This document shows positions 27,486 to 35,364 of a stretch of DNA of 64,000 nucleotides, piece after piece. Every line of letters begins with the position of its first letter. Position 1 is the first letter of the stretch. The notes under the pieces are model-generated. The model was not told the DNA's origin and ran no database searches. It was given only the letters and a program-made list of their open reading frames with translations. Source of the stretch: Echinicola salinicaeni (GTDB lineage: Bacteria > Bacteroidota > Bacteroidia > Cytophagales > Cyclobacteriaceae); contig NZ_JACODZ010000003.1 of the NCBI RefSeq assembly GCF_014280965.1, forward strand, positions 186,001 to 250,000, written 5' to 3'. A program made the translations under genes and the position numbers.

Positions 27486-28535
27486 ATGATCGCAACCTCA
27501 TCATCCATACGAATTGATTCTGAATCCAGAATTCCAAAGTACCAGCAAATTATCAATTCCATTATAGAGGATATTGAAAAAGGCGCCCTTTCCGTAGGAG
27601 AAAAAATACCTTCGATCAACGAGATCAGTGAGGGGCATTACCTTTCTAGGGATACTGTGGAAAAAGCCTATAGCTTGCTTAAGAAGAAGAAGATCATCAT
27701 TTCTGTAAAAGGGAAAGGATATTATGTAGCAAGAAATGTGTCCCATTCTCAAACTAAGGTGCTTTTTTTGCTCAATAAGCTCTCGAATTATAAGCTGAGA
27801 ATATATAATTCATTTGTTAACAATCTTGGGCCGGATTCGCAGGTGGACTTAAACATTTATCATTGTGATCCAAAGAACCTTATTAACCTCTTAAAGGAGA
27901 ATACCGGTGCCTATGATTATTATGTCATTATGCCCCACTTTAAAGACCAGGAATTGAACCATCTGAATTATGATCAGGAAGTAATCAAAAGTATAACGGA
28001 TATTCCCTCTGAAAAGGTGATCATCATGGATAATTACCTCCCAGATGCCGGTTTGGAGACTGCAGCTATTTATCAGGATTTTAAAATGGATATTTACCAG
28101 GCGCTAAAAGAGGGCCTGGCTAGGATTAAAAAATATGAAAAGCTGATTTTAGTATATCCAGACAAAGTAATATATCCTTACCCAAGCGAAATCAAACAAG
28201 GCTTTAAAAAGTTTTGTGTGGAATTTGGTATCAACTTCGAGATCATAGATACCATATATGCCGATATGGACTTGGACCAACATGATGCTTATATAATAAT
28301 AGAGGAAAATGACCTGATTAATTTGATCAAGCAAATCAGGGAAAGAGAATTTGAGCTTGGTGAAGATATAGGGGTGATATCTTATAATGATACGCCATTG
28401 AAGGAACTACTAGGGATAACCGTTATGTCTACGGATTTTAAGGTAATGGGGGAAACTGCGGCCTATATGATTAAGAAGCATAAAAAGGAAGTGGTGAAAA
28501 ATGTCTTTAACTTTATTGACCGGGGTTCCATTTAA
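27486..28535 (+). CDS. GntR-family transcriptional regulator, copy 1
   Basis: 349 residues. The N-terminal winged helix (about 10-80; RIPKYQQIINSIIEDIEKGAL, GEKIPSINEISEGHYLSRDTV, KGKGYYV) is GntR type. The C-terminal effector domain (about 85-349) looks like a periplasmic-binding-protein/LacI-type fold: YDYYVIMPHFKDQ, VIIMDNYLPDAG, IGVISYNDTPLKELLGITV. It probably binds a sugar or sugar phosphate of the rhamnose pathway and controls the neighbouring permease, esterase and catabolic genes. It is very similar over its whole length to the regulator at 31424, so a tandem duplication is likely. Which copy controls which promoter is unknown. Confidence 0.88.
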   Translation: MIATSSSIRIDSESRIPKYQQIINSIIEDIEKGALSVGEKIPSINEISEGHYLSRDTVEKAYSLLKKKKIIISVKGKGYYVARNVSHSQTKVLFLLNKLSNYKLRIYNSFVNNLGPDSQVDLNIYHCDPKNLINLLKENTGAYDYYVIMPHFKDQELNHLNYDQEVIKSITDIPSEKVIIMDNYLPDAGLETAAIYQDFKMDIYQALKEGLARIKKYEKLILVYPDKVIYPYPSEIKQGFKKFCVEFGINFEIIDTIYADMDLDQHDAYIIIEENDLINLIKQIREREFELGEDIGVISYNDTPLKELLGITVMSTDFKVMGETAAYMIKKHKKEVVKNVFNFIDRGSI

Positions 28536-28631
28536 TGCTAGGATTTGACTATCGTCCATAACAGTACAGGACAGCTGTTTCTGTGAACTTTTTTATTTTC
28601 ACAATTACCCAGAATACGAAAAAATAGAAAT

Positions 28632-30080
28632 ATGTCCCAAAAAAATAACCTAGTAAAGAAGCTAGAAGCTGTCAATGAACACGAAAGAGAGCCTATTCCA
28701 AAGCATGAACTAAAAAGTTGGAAAAGCTTTGTAGGAACTTATGCTGGTGAACATACAGCAGGAACCGAGTTTGTTTTAGGGCCGCTATTTGTCGCCCATG
28801 GTGCAAGTGCCATTGATTTGGTGACAGGGCTTATAATTGGGAATATTTTAGCTGTTTTGAGCTGGGCTTTTTTAACAGGAAAAGCAGCCACTAAAACTCG
28901 GCTCACTTTGTACTTTCAACTTGAAAAGATCGCTGGTAGTCGATTTACCATGATCTATAATTTGGTCAATGCAGTGGCCTTTTGTTTTTTGGCCGGGGCC
29001 ATGATTACAGTGGCAGCAACGGCAGTGGGCATTCCTTTTGATATGGCCATGCCAGCACTCAATGATACACTTCCTACCAGTGTGGGCTTTGTCATTACTG
29101 TTTTTGCCGTTGGGGCCATTACTACGGTCATCGCTATGTTTGGCTTTAACCAAGTGGTGAAATTTGCCAATATTGCAGCTCCTTGGATGATCATGATTTT
29201 TGTTGCAGCTGCTGTGGCCGTTTTGCCGCGGTTGGGGATCAACTCCATCAGTGATTTTTGGCCTGTAGCCAAAGAGACTATCTGGTCAGGCCAACCTTTG
29301 GAGGGAAATACCAAATTTACTTTTTGGCATATCATGTTTTTCGCATGGTTCTGTAATATGGCCATGCACATTGGGATGGCAGATATGTCCATATTAAGGT
29401 ATGCAAAGAAATGGACGGCTGGTTTTGCGGCCTCTACAGGTTTGTTTTTAGGACATTATGTTGCTTGGATCGCTTCAGGTATCCTATATTCCCTGTTCCT
29501 TTTGGAATCAGACAATAGCTTGGTGTTTGCTCCAGGACCAATTGCTTATGAAGCAGTAGGTATTGCCGGGGCTATTTGTGTGATCATTGCTGGTTGGACG
29601 ACTGCCAATCCTACCTTGTACCGGGCTGGTTTGGCCATACAGTCCATCAATCCCAAGTGGAAAACATGGAAAGTGACTTTGTTTGTAGGTTTGATCACGA
29701 CGATTGCAGCTTGTTTCCCCGCATTGATGATGCAGTTGTTGGACTTTGTGGCCCTTTATGGCTTGGTATTGATGCCTTTGGGTGCTGTTGTATTCATTGA
29801 TATTTTCCTTTTACCAAAAATGGGACTGAGATCAAATTTTGCAGAGTTTAATAATAGTTCTTTTAATCCGGCAGTAGGTATTACATGGCTAATCACTTTG
29901 ATATTCTGCGTAGGTCTTAACTTCTTTGGGGAAATTGAGATCTTCTTCTTAGGACTCCCTGGCTGGTTTGTGGCAGTAATCGTTTATTTGATCAGTAGCA
30001 AACTAGTACAAAGAAACCATAAAGACGAGCCAAGTCCATCAGTAGTCAAAAAATCAAGAAAAACAGTTCCCATCTCCTAA
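28632..30080 (+). CDS. NCS1-type (purine-cytosine permease family) transporter, possible rhamnose importer
   Basis: 482 residues with about 12 hydrophobic segments. Family features are the N-terminal SWKSFVGTYAGEHTAGTEFVLG and the transmembrane blocks AMFGFNQVVKFANIAAPWM and ICVIIAGWTTANPTLYRAGL, as in PF02133-related cytosine/purine permeases. Placement between two GntR regulators, near rhamnose genes and next to a secreted esterase, points to a sugar or deoxysugar substrate rather than a nucleobase; this is an inference. A 60-residue membrane protein follows 12 bp downstream. No classical RhaT is present in the window, which makes this the best importer candidate. Confidence 0.8.
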   Translation: MSQKNNLVKKLEAVNEHEREPIPKHELKSWKSFVGTYAGEHTAGTEFVLGPLFVAHGASAIDLVTGLIIGNILAVLSWAFLTGKAATKTRLTLYFQLEKIAGSRFTMIYNLVNAVAFCFLAGAMITVAATAVGIPFDMAMPALNDTLPTSVGFVITVFAVGAITTVIAMFGFNQVVKFANIAAPWMIMIFVAAAVAVLPRLGINSISDFWPVAKETIWSGQPLEGNTKFTFWHIMFFAWFCNMAMHIGMADMSILRYAKKWTAGFAASTGLFLGHYVAWIASGILYSLFLLESDNSLVFAPGPIAYEAVGIAGAICVIIAGWTTANPTLYRAGLAIQSINPKWKTWKVTLFVGLITTIAACFPALMMQLLDFVALYGLVLMPLGAVVFIDIFLLPKMGLRSNFAEFNNSSFNPAVGITWLITLIFCVGLNFFGEIEIFFLGLPGWFVAVIVYLISSKLVQRNHKDEPSPSVVKKSRKTVPIS

Positions 30081-30092
30081 AATAACCTGATT

Positions 30093-30275
30093 ATGAATAA
30101 TATATTTAAAATCATTTCATTTATCGCATTGGGATTGACCATTGTACCCTCATTTTTAGTGTTTTCAGGTTCGATCACAGCAGATCTTTGTAAAACACTC
30201 ATGTTTGTCGGTACAGTGGTATGGTTTCTTTCCGCACCAAAATGGATGAATAAAAAACAGGAAGCCCAGACTTAA
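30093..30275 (+). CDS. 60-residue two-helix membrane protein partner of the permease
   Basis: 60 residues, MNNIFKIISFIALGLTIVPS to a basic tail (KWMNKKQEAQT). It has two hydrophobic helices (about 5-24 and 33-50) with a short polar link. The ATG is 12 bp after the permease stop, so co-expression is nearly certain. Similar tiny proteins occur next to sugar transporter genes in Bacteroidota (recalled, not checked). Likely roles are a small accessory subunit or stabiliser of the permease. No enzymatic motif. Confidence 0.75.
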   Translation: MNNIFKIISFIALGLTIVPSFLVFSGSITADLCKTLMFVGTVVWFLSAPKWMNKKQEAQT

Positions 30276-30370
30276 TGTAGCTTTTTTGAATAATTTGAAG
30301 CAGTTAAGTCTTCCTTGACAAAGCTAAAATTCCTATATTTTGGACTTTCAAAGTAAAACAGTACAACCCA

Positions 30371-31279
30371 ATGCCTAAAATTCAATATATAATAGCCAGT
30401 ATCCTGTTGGCTATACCCATTATTTGCACTGCTCAGCAAGAGACATTTCCTCTTTATTCAGGTGATGCCCCAAATACAAAGGTACTTTTGGACAAGGATG
30501 TAATTGGTAATGGTGGAAGAATAGAAAGGGTAGCCATCCCCCAGATAACAGTTTACAAGCCCCAAAAAACAGCGAGTAATGGTAAGGCCATTTTGATATG
30601 CCCGGGAGGGGGATATGGAATTATCGCTATTCAGCATGAAGGACATCAGATAGCCAGATGGTACAGTGAGAGAGGATATACTGCAGCGGTACTTAAATAT
30701 AGGCTACCAGAAGAAGCCCTCCTTAATGAGTCTTGGAATGTCCCTTTGATGGATGCAGAAGAAGGTATTCGATTTTTGAGAAGAAAGGCAAAAAAATGGC
30801 ATTATGACAGCGATAAGATTGGAGTTTTAGGGTTCTCAGCAGGAGGCCACCTTGCATCATCTGTTTCTGTTCATAATCATCCTAACAAGGACAAACAACC
30901 TAGTTCAAGACCTGATTTTAGTGTTTTGGTCTATCCAGTCATCAGTATGGATACAAGTATTACCCATCAGGGATCGAGACATAATTTGTTGGGCGAAAAG
31001 CTTAATTCAGATCTTGAAAATTACTTCTCCAATGAAACGCAAATAAAGAATACTACGCCTCCAGCTTTTTTGGTTCATAGTTGGGACGATACTGCTGTGC
31101 CTGCAGAAAATTCCATCAGGTATGCCAAAGCACTTAATCAGGAGGGCATTAAAAGTGAACTTCACCTCTTTGAAAAGGGAGGTCATGGATACGGAAAAGG
31201 AAATATTGAAAGTCACGGAAATGCTTCCCGTTGGTTGGAATTGAGCGACCAGTGGATTTCAGATCTGTTTTCAGAATAA
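30371..31279 (+). CDS. Secreted alpha/beta-hydrolase, acetylesterase-like
   Basis: 302 residues. A signal peptide (about 1-22, ending ICTA-Q) precedes an alpha/beta-hydrolase domain. The oxyanion/lid segment is LICPGGGYGIIAIQHEGHQI and the nucleophile elbow is GFSAGGHLA. The acid is in HSWDDTAVP and the catalytic His in GGHGYGKG. This resembles carbohydrate acetylesterases of the BD-FAE/acetylxylan esterase group. It would act in the periplasm or outside the cell, for example by removing acetyl groups from rhamnose-containing polysaccharides before uptake. The polysaccharide target is inferred from the neighbouring rhamnose genes. Confidence 0.85.
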   Translation: MPKIQYIIASILLAIPIICTAQQETFPLYSGDAPNTKVLLDKDVIGNGGRIERVAIPQITVYKPQKTASNGKAILICPGGGYGIIAIQHEGHQIARWYSERGYTAAVLKYRLPEEALLNESWNVPLMDAEEGIRFLRRKAKKWHYDSDKIGVLGFSAGGHLASSVSVHNHPNKDKQPSSRPDFSVLVYPVISMDTSITHQGSRHNLLGEKLNSDLENYFSNETQIKNTTPPAFLVHSWDDTAVPAENSIRYAKALNQEGIKSELHLFEKGGHGYGKGNIESHGNASRWLELSDQWISDLFSE

Positions 31280-31423
31280 TTGAACAGCATATAATCATTT
31301 GTGGTAAGCATCAATGCTTGCCAAAGAGTAGTTAACCCTAAGCTTATTTTAATTCTAGATTTTGCGATACTTCGATATCGTGCAGGTAGAATTATGTTTT
31401 ATTGTTAACAAACTCTTGAAATT

Positions 31424-32485
31424 ATGATATTAGTTGAAAAAAGCCTATTACTTAAGATTGACGGTAAATCCAGAATCCCAAAATACCAGCAAATTGTAGA
31501 TTCCATTATCAAGAATATAGAAAATGGGGCATTGATGGTGGGCGATAAGCTTCCTTCCATCAATGATATCAGTGAGGAATATTATCTTAGCCGAGATACA
31601 GTAGTGAGGGCCTATAACCTTCTCCGTGAAAAGAAGATTATTACTTCAGTGGTCAGCAAAGGTTTCTATGTAAACAAAGCAGTAAATAGTTCTAACCACA
31701 AGACACTTTTTATACTCAATAAACTCAGTAACTATAAACTGGAGATCTTTAATACTTTTGTTAATAGCATGGGGTCAGACAACCAGATCGACCTACGTAT
31801 TTATCATTGTGATTCCCAATTATTGGTAAATATTTTGGAAGAGAATATGGGTGCCTATGACCATTTTGTATTGATGCCTCATTTTAAAAAGGACGCTGAA
31901 AACCATGCTCATGTCCATTGCAATGAACAGGTTCTAGAATGTTTAAAGAAAATTCCAAAGGACAAATTGGTGATCATGGACAACTACCTGCCGGAATTGG
32001 GTGAGGATATTGCCTGTATCTATCAGGATTTCAAACAGGATATATATCAAGCCATGGAAGAAGCTTTACAAAAACTGAAGAAATATAATAAGCTTATTTT
32101 GGCTTTTCCTGATAATCCAATCTATCCCTATCCCAAAGAAATCAAGCAAGGTTTTTTGAATTTTTGTAATACGCATGATTTTGATGCGGAGGTCCTTGAC
32201 AAGATTTATCCAGACATGGAATTACAGGAAAAAGATGCTTATATCATTATTGATGAAAATGACCTGGTCAGCTTGGTGAAGCAAACACGTGATAGGCAAT
32301 TTGAAATTGGCAAAGATATCGGTGTCGTTTCTTACAATGACACCCCGCTTAAGGAATTATTTGAAATTACGGTAATATCCACCGACTTTGAACTGATGGC
32401 AGAGTCAGCCGCCTATATGATCAAAAAATATAAGCAGGAGCTGGTGCCAAATATATTTAGATTTATAGATCGGGGTTCTTTGTAG
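31424..32485 (+). CDS. GntR-family transcriptional regulator, copy 2
   Basis: 353 residues, a close paralogue of the regulator at 27486: the same GntR winged helix (RIPKYQQIVDSIIKNIENGAL, KLPSINDISEEYYLSRDTV) and the same sugar-binding-like C-terminal domain (YDHFVLMPHFKKD, LVIMDNYLPELGE, IGVVSYNDTPLKELFEITV). Differences cluster between conserved blocks, so the two may bind related but different effectors. It is separated from the esterase gene by 144 bp and ends at a terminator shared with the convergent CLC gene. A direct regulatory link to rhamnose is likely but not proven by sequence. Confidence 0.88.
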   Translation: MILVEKSLLLKIDGKSRIPKYQQIVDSIIKNIENGALMVGDKLPSINDISEEYYLSRDTVVRAYNLLREKKIITSVVSKGFYVNKAVNSSNHKTLFILNKLSNYKLEIFNTFVNSMGSDNQIDLRIYHCDSQLLVNILEENMGAYDHFVLMPHFKKDAENHAHVHCNEQVLECLKKIPKDKLVIMDNYLPELGEDIACIYQDFKQDIYQAMEEALQKLKKYNKLILAFPDNPIYPYPKEIKQGFLNFCNTHDFDAEVLDKIYPDMELQEKDAYIIIDENDLVSLVKQTRDRQFEIGKDIGVVSYNDTPLKELFEITVISTDFELMAESAAYMIKKYKQELVPNIFRFIDRGSL

Positions 32486-32504
32486 TTTTGAAAATTAGCT
32501 GTCT

Positions 32505-32541
32505 AAAAGCTTAGGCTTATTCCAGTTTTCCTAAGCTTTTT
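32505..32541. terminator. Terminator overlapping the end of the CLC gene
   Basis: AAAAGCTTAGG (32505-32515) and CCTAAGCTTTT (32530-32540) form an 11-bp stem with a 14-nt loop, followed by TTCC. It lies after the GntR stop codon and covers the last codons of the convergent CLC gene, so it can serve both strands. Confidence 0.75.
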
Positions 32542-33818
32542 CCTTTATTATGCTCTAATGAACTGTGTTTGGGAGATCCGATGACCTGAGAGCCATAGAT
32601 GCCTGAATGCCCGCTAAATAAATAAGCGACTACACAGGCCAGGCCTACATAAACGCCAGATTCTGCTCCAAAAAGCTCTATACCCATCAGGGTGCAGGAA
32701 AGTGGCGTATTGGTAGCGCCAGAAAATACAGCTACAAAACCCATCCCGGCCAATAGGGCCATAGGTAAAGGAATCATTCCTGATAACATATTACCCAAGG
32801 TAGCACCGGTATAGAATAAGGGGGTCACTTCGCCTCCTTTAAATCCTGCTCCCAAAGTCAGGGAGGTAAATCCTATTTTGGCCAGAAAATCATACCAGGG
32901 CAGCTCAGAATTAAATGCTTCTACTATGGAGGGAACTCCCAGTCCAATGTATTTGGTAGTACCGATTAAAAATACCAATGCTGCCACCATGACCCCTCCC
33001 ACTACAGGCCTTAAAGGAGGATAGTGGATTACTTTTTTAAATATTTCTGCCCAGAAGGTGGTAGCTTTGGCAAATAACCTTCCTGCGAGACCAAAGCAGA
33101 TGCCTGCTGGAATAATCCAAAGTACATTGACTAAGTTCAAATCAGGGATAAACGGGATTTCATAATGGGTATGATGAGCTGCCCAAAAATCCGTACAGGC
33201 ATAATCGGCGACATAGGCGCCCAAAAAGGCTGGTAAAATAGACTCATACCTTACCCTACCAATCATCAGCCATTCCAAAGCAAAAATCGCCCCAGCCAAA
33301 GGGGTTCCAAAAACAGACGCAAAGCCTGCTGCTACCCCAAGTGTAATGACTGTTTTTCTGTCAATGGGTTTTAATTTAAACCATTTGGTAAATTGGTCTG
33401 CAATCGCACCGCCCATTTGTACAGCTGTTCCCTCTCGTCCTGCAGAGCCTCCGAAAAGATGGGTGGCTATGGTACCAAAGAGCACTAGGGGAGCCATGCG
33501 TAGCGGTATGGGTTTTAAAGGATTGTAAAACTCCTCCAATAATTGGTTGTTTCCCTTAACCACAGATTCACCAAATCGGTGGTAGACCCAACCTATAATC
33601 AGTCCCCCAAGTGGCAATAAAGCTATAATATATAGATTCTCTTCCCTGTAGTTCGTTGCCCATTGCAGGGCAAACAAGAAAAATGCAGAGGCTGAGCCCA
33701 CCAGCAATCCTATAAAAATGGCCAAAACCAACCATTTTATGGTATAGAGGAAGCTTGGATAAAATTCGGTTTGGATAAAACGCTTAAAATGTATCAATTC
33801 TCGTGCCCTCTCCAACAT
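32517..33818 (-). CDS. CLC-F type fluoride/proton antiporter
   Basis: 433 residues with the CLC fold. Three signature regions differ from chloride CLCs and match the fluoride-exporting CLC-F subgroup: GNNQL (residues 89-93) in place of GSGIP; GREGT (127-131, with gating-type Glu129) in place of GKEGP; and GGEVTP around Glu330 in place of GxFxP. It should sit in the inner membrane and expel F- in exchange for H+. The assignment is strengthened by a fluoride riboswitch in its leader (33858-33914). The gene stands alone on the minus strand. A chloride channel name, as in generic annotation, would be misleading. Confidence 0.88.
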   Translation of the reverse strand: MLERARELIHFKRFIQTEFYPSFLYTIKWLVLAIFIGLLVGSASAFFLFALQWATNYREENLYIIALLPLGGLIIGWVYHRFGESVVKGNNQLLEEFYNPLKPIPLRMAPLVLFGTIATHLFGGSAGREGTAVQMGGAIADQFTKWFKLKPIDRKTVITLGVAAGFASVFGTPLAGAIFALEWLMIGRVRYESILPAFLGAYVADYACTDFWAAHHTHYEIPFIPDLNLVNVLWIIPAGICFGLAGRLFAKATTFWAEIFKKVIHYPPLRPVVGGVMVAALVFLIGTTKYIGLGVPSIVEAFNSELPWYDFLAKIGFTSLTLGAGFKGGEVTPLFYTGATLGNMLSGMIPLPMALLAGMGFVAVFSGATNTPLSCTLMGIELFGAESGVYVGLACVVAYLFSGHSGIYGSQVIGSPKHSSLEHNKGKSLGKLE

Positions 33819-33857
33819 AAGTATATCAGACTAAATTAAGTTTTCAGATGAGTTGAA

Positions 33858-33914
33858 GTAGGAGTCATCAGCACTGAAAAATCAGAGCAGTTAAAGGTGG
33901 TACCCCATCACCTG
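33858..33914 (-). ncRNA. Fluoride riboswitch (crcB motif)
   Basis: Read on the minus strand, the leader contains GGTGATGGGGTACCACC, then AACTGC, a short variable stem, and GCTGATGACTCCTAC. These are the conserved blocks of the crcB fluoride aptamer in the right order and spacing. The element ends 40 nt before the start codon of the CLC-F gene. Fluoride binding should raise expression of the exporter. The expression platform after the aptamer was not resolved. Confidence 0.92.
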
Positions 33915-33917
33915 AGG

Positions 33918-33925
33918 CAAATATA
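33918..33925 (-). promoter_or_regulatory. -7 promoter element of the CLC-F gene
   Basis: TATATTTG on the minus strand fits the Bacteroidota -7 consensus TAnnTTTG. It lies just upstream of the riboswitch, so transcription would start almost at the first aptamer base. No good -33 TTG was found. Confidence 0.5.
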
Positions 33926-33978
33926 GACTTTTTTCTTAACTTAAATCGATCTGCATAGTTATTGAACAAAAAGCGCTT

Positions 33979-34872
33979 ATGAAAAATATTTTAATCACCG
34001 GAGGGTCTGGATTGGTTGGGCAAAAGCTCACCAAGTCTTTGGAACAGTTAGGATACCAAGTTGCTTGGCTTAGCCGCTCTCCTGAAAAACAGTCCCAAAA
34101 ATCATTTAGTTGGAATATTCGTCAGAAGAAAATTGATCTGGCCTCATTGGAATGGGCGGACGGCATTATACACCTTGCAGGAGCAGGAGTGGCTGAAAAA
34201 CGTTGGACAGCTGCGCGAAAAAAGCTGATTTTGGAAAGTAGAACGATGTCTGCCCAATTGATCTTCGAGCAGCTGAGGACGATGGAGAATAAACCCGAGG
34301 TGTTGGTCTCAGCCAGCGGAGCCAATTATTATGGTTTGGACAATGGTGAGCAATGGCTTACAGAAGAAGATCCTGCAGGGAATGATTTTTTATCTGAAGT
34401 AGTCGTCAAATGGGAAAAGTCAGTAGATCAGTTCAATAGCCTTGGCATTCGAACGGTCGCTTTGAGGACAGGAGTTGTCTTGGCAAAAGAAGGAGGCGCT
34501 TTGCCCCAAATGTTGCAGCCACCAGTAGCAGCACCTCTCGGCAGTGGAAATCAGTATATGAGTTGGATTCATATCCAGGATTTGGTGGATATGTTCATTT
34601 ATGCTTTGGAGCACAAAAACCTCAAGGGTCATTATAATGGAGTTTCTCCTATTCCTGTAACCAATAAAGTACTTACCCAAAGAGCAGCCAAGTATAGCGG
34701 CAAGCCATTTTTGCCCCTTCCAGTTCCTGGATTTATGTTGAAAATTATTCTGGGAGAGATGGCAGGGATGATTTTGGGTGGAAATAAAATCTCTGCAGAT
34801 AAAATTATCAGTTCTGGTTATAAATTTAAATTCACAGAAATAGATCATGCTTTAAAAGACCTTTATTCATAA
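33979..34872 (+). CDS. TIGR01777-family SDR-like epimerase
   Basis: 297 residues. The NAD(P)-binding Rossmann motif is ILITGGSGLVGQKL. The family-typical segments DGIIHLAGAGVAEKRWTAARK, VLVSASGANYYG and ALRTGVVLAKEGGAL follow. The C-terminal DUF1731-like part (about 245-295) ends in SADKIISSGYKFKFTEIDHAL. The family is an extended short-chain dehydrogenase/epimerase (SDR39U1-like) of unknown substrate, common in Bacteroidota and linked in some bacteria to cell division (SulA-like naming). It is divergent from the fluoride-regulated CLC gene and shares its intergenic region, with no evident functional link. Confidence 0.88.
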   Translation: MKNILITGGSGLVGQKLTKSLEQLGYQVAWLSRSPEKQSQKSFSWNIRQKKIDLASLEWADGIIHLAGAGVAEKRWTAARKKLILESRTMSAQLIFEQLRTMENKPEVLVSASGANYYGLDNGEQWLTEEDPAGNDFLSEVVVKWEKSVDQFNSLGIRTVALRTGVVLAKEGGALPQMLQPPVAAPLGSGNQYMSWIHIQDLVDMFIYALEHKNLKGHYNGVSPIPVTNKVLTQRAAKYSGKPFLPLPVPGFMLKIILGEMAGMILGGNKISADKIISSGYKFKFTEIDHALKDLYS

Positions 34873-34874
34873 AG

Positions 34875-35056
34875 CATATTCAATTAGATGATTATCCGTT
34901 TTAACACTAGTAAACCTATTTCTCACAGCCTGTCCCGATTTATCGGGAGATTCCACGGATTAAATTAGTATTTCTGAAAGATATGTATTCTCTTTTTAGG
35001 GATTGTTTTCAATGGTAAAACGTACTGGTGCAATTGCGGATATACATATTCAATTA
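34875..35056. repeat. 12-bp direct repeat flanking a short non-coding segment
   Basis: CATATTCAATTA occurs at 34875-34886 and again at 35045-35056. Between the copies is a 158-bp segment with the palindrome TCCCGATTTATCGGGA. The pattern could mark an old insertion with a target duplication, or be chance in AT-rich DNA. Confidence 0.35.
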
Positions 35057-35230
35057 TAAATAAGCACGTCCCCTTCCGATCAGAAACCACAAGAGTGTTC
35101 CCAGACCTGGTAAGATGATGACGATTATCAGCCAGGTCACTTTATCCTTATCTTTGTGGAACCGGCTATTGATGACGTCATAAACTGTAAAAACATAAAT
35201 AATTATTCCAATGGAACCTAATCCTAGCAT
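35054..35230 (-). CDS. PLDc_N-type small membrane protein
   Basis: A 58-residue ORF: start MLGLGSIGIIIYVFTVYDVI, stop TAA at 35054-35056. Two hydrophobic helices flank a charged loop (NSRFHKDKDKVTW). The second helix has the motif LIIVIILPGLGTLLWFLIGR, which matches the phospholipase D nuclease N-terminal membrane domain (PF13396) found as small stand-alone proteins in Bacteroidota. Function unknown. It is divergent from the carboxypeptidase gene and too short for most ORF callers. Confidence 0.8.
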   Translation of the reverse strand: MLGLGSIGIIIYVFTVYDVINSRFHKDKDKVTWLIIVIILPGLGTLLWFLIGRGRAYL

Positions 35231-35364
35231 AGGTGATGTTTTATTTATATAAGAAAATTAACTTTCAAATAGTTTATTTTACCTTGAAAATGAATTTACC
35301 TAATTTTTATGAGAATTTTAAGGAGCTTTGGGGACGTAACGCTCAGTTCCAAAAATTTAAACCT

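Noticed and set aside
28955-29392. 145-codon minus-strand ORF inside the permease
   Set aside because: Reverse complement of membrane helices, which often gives long open frames; no independent evidence.
32517-33818. Calling the CLC protein a chloride channel
   Set aside because: Signature residues match the fluoride-exporting subgroup and a fluoride riboswitch lies in the leader.
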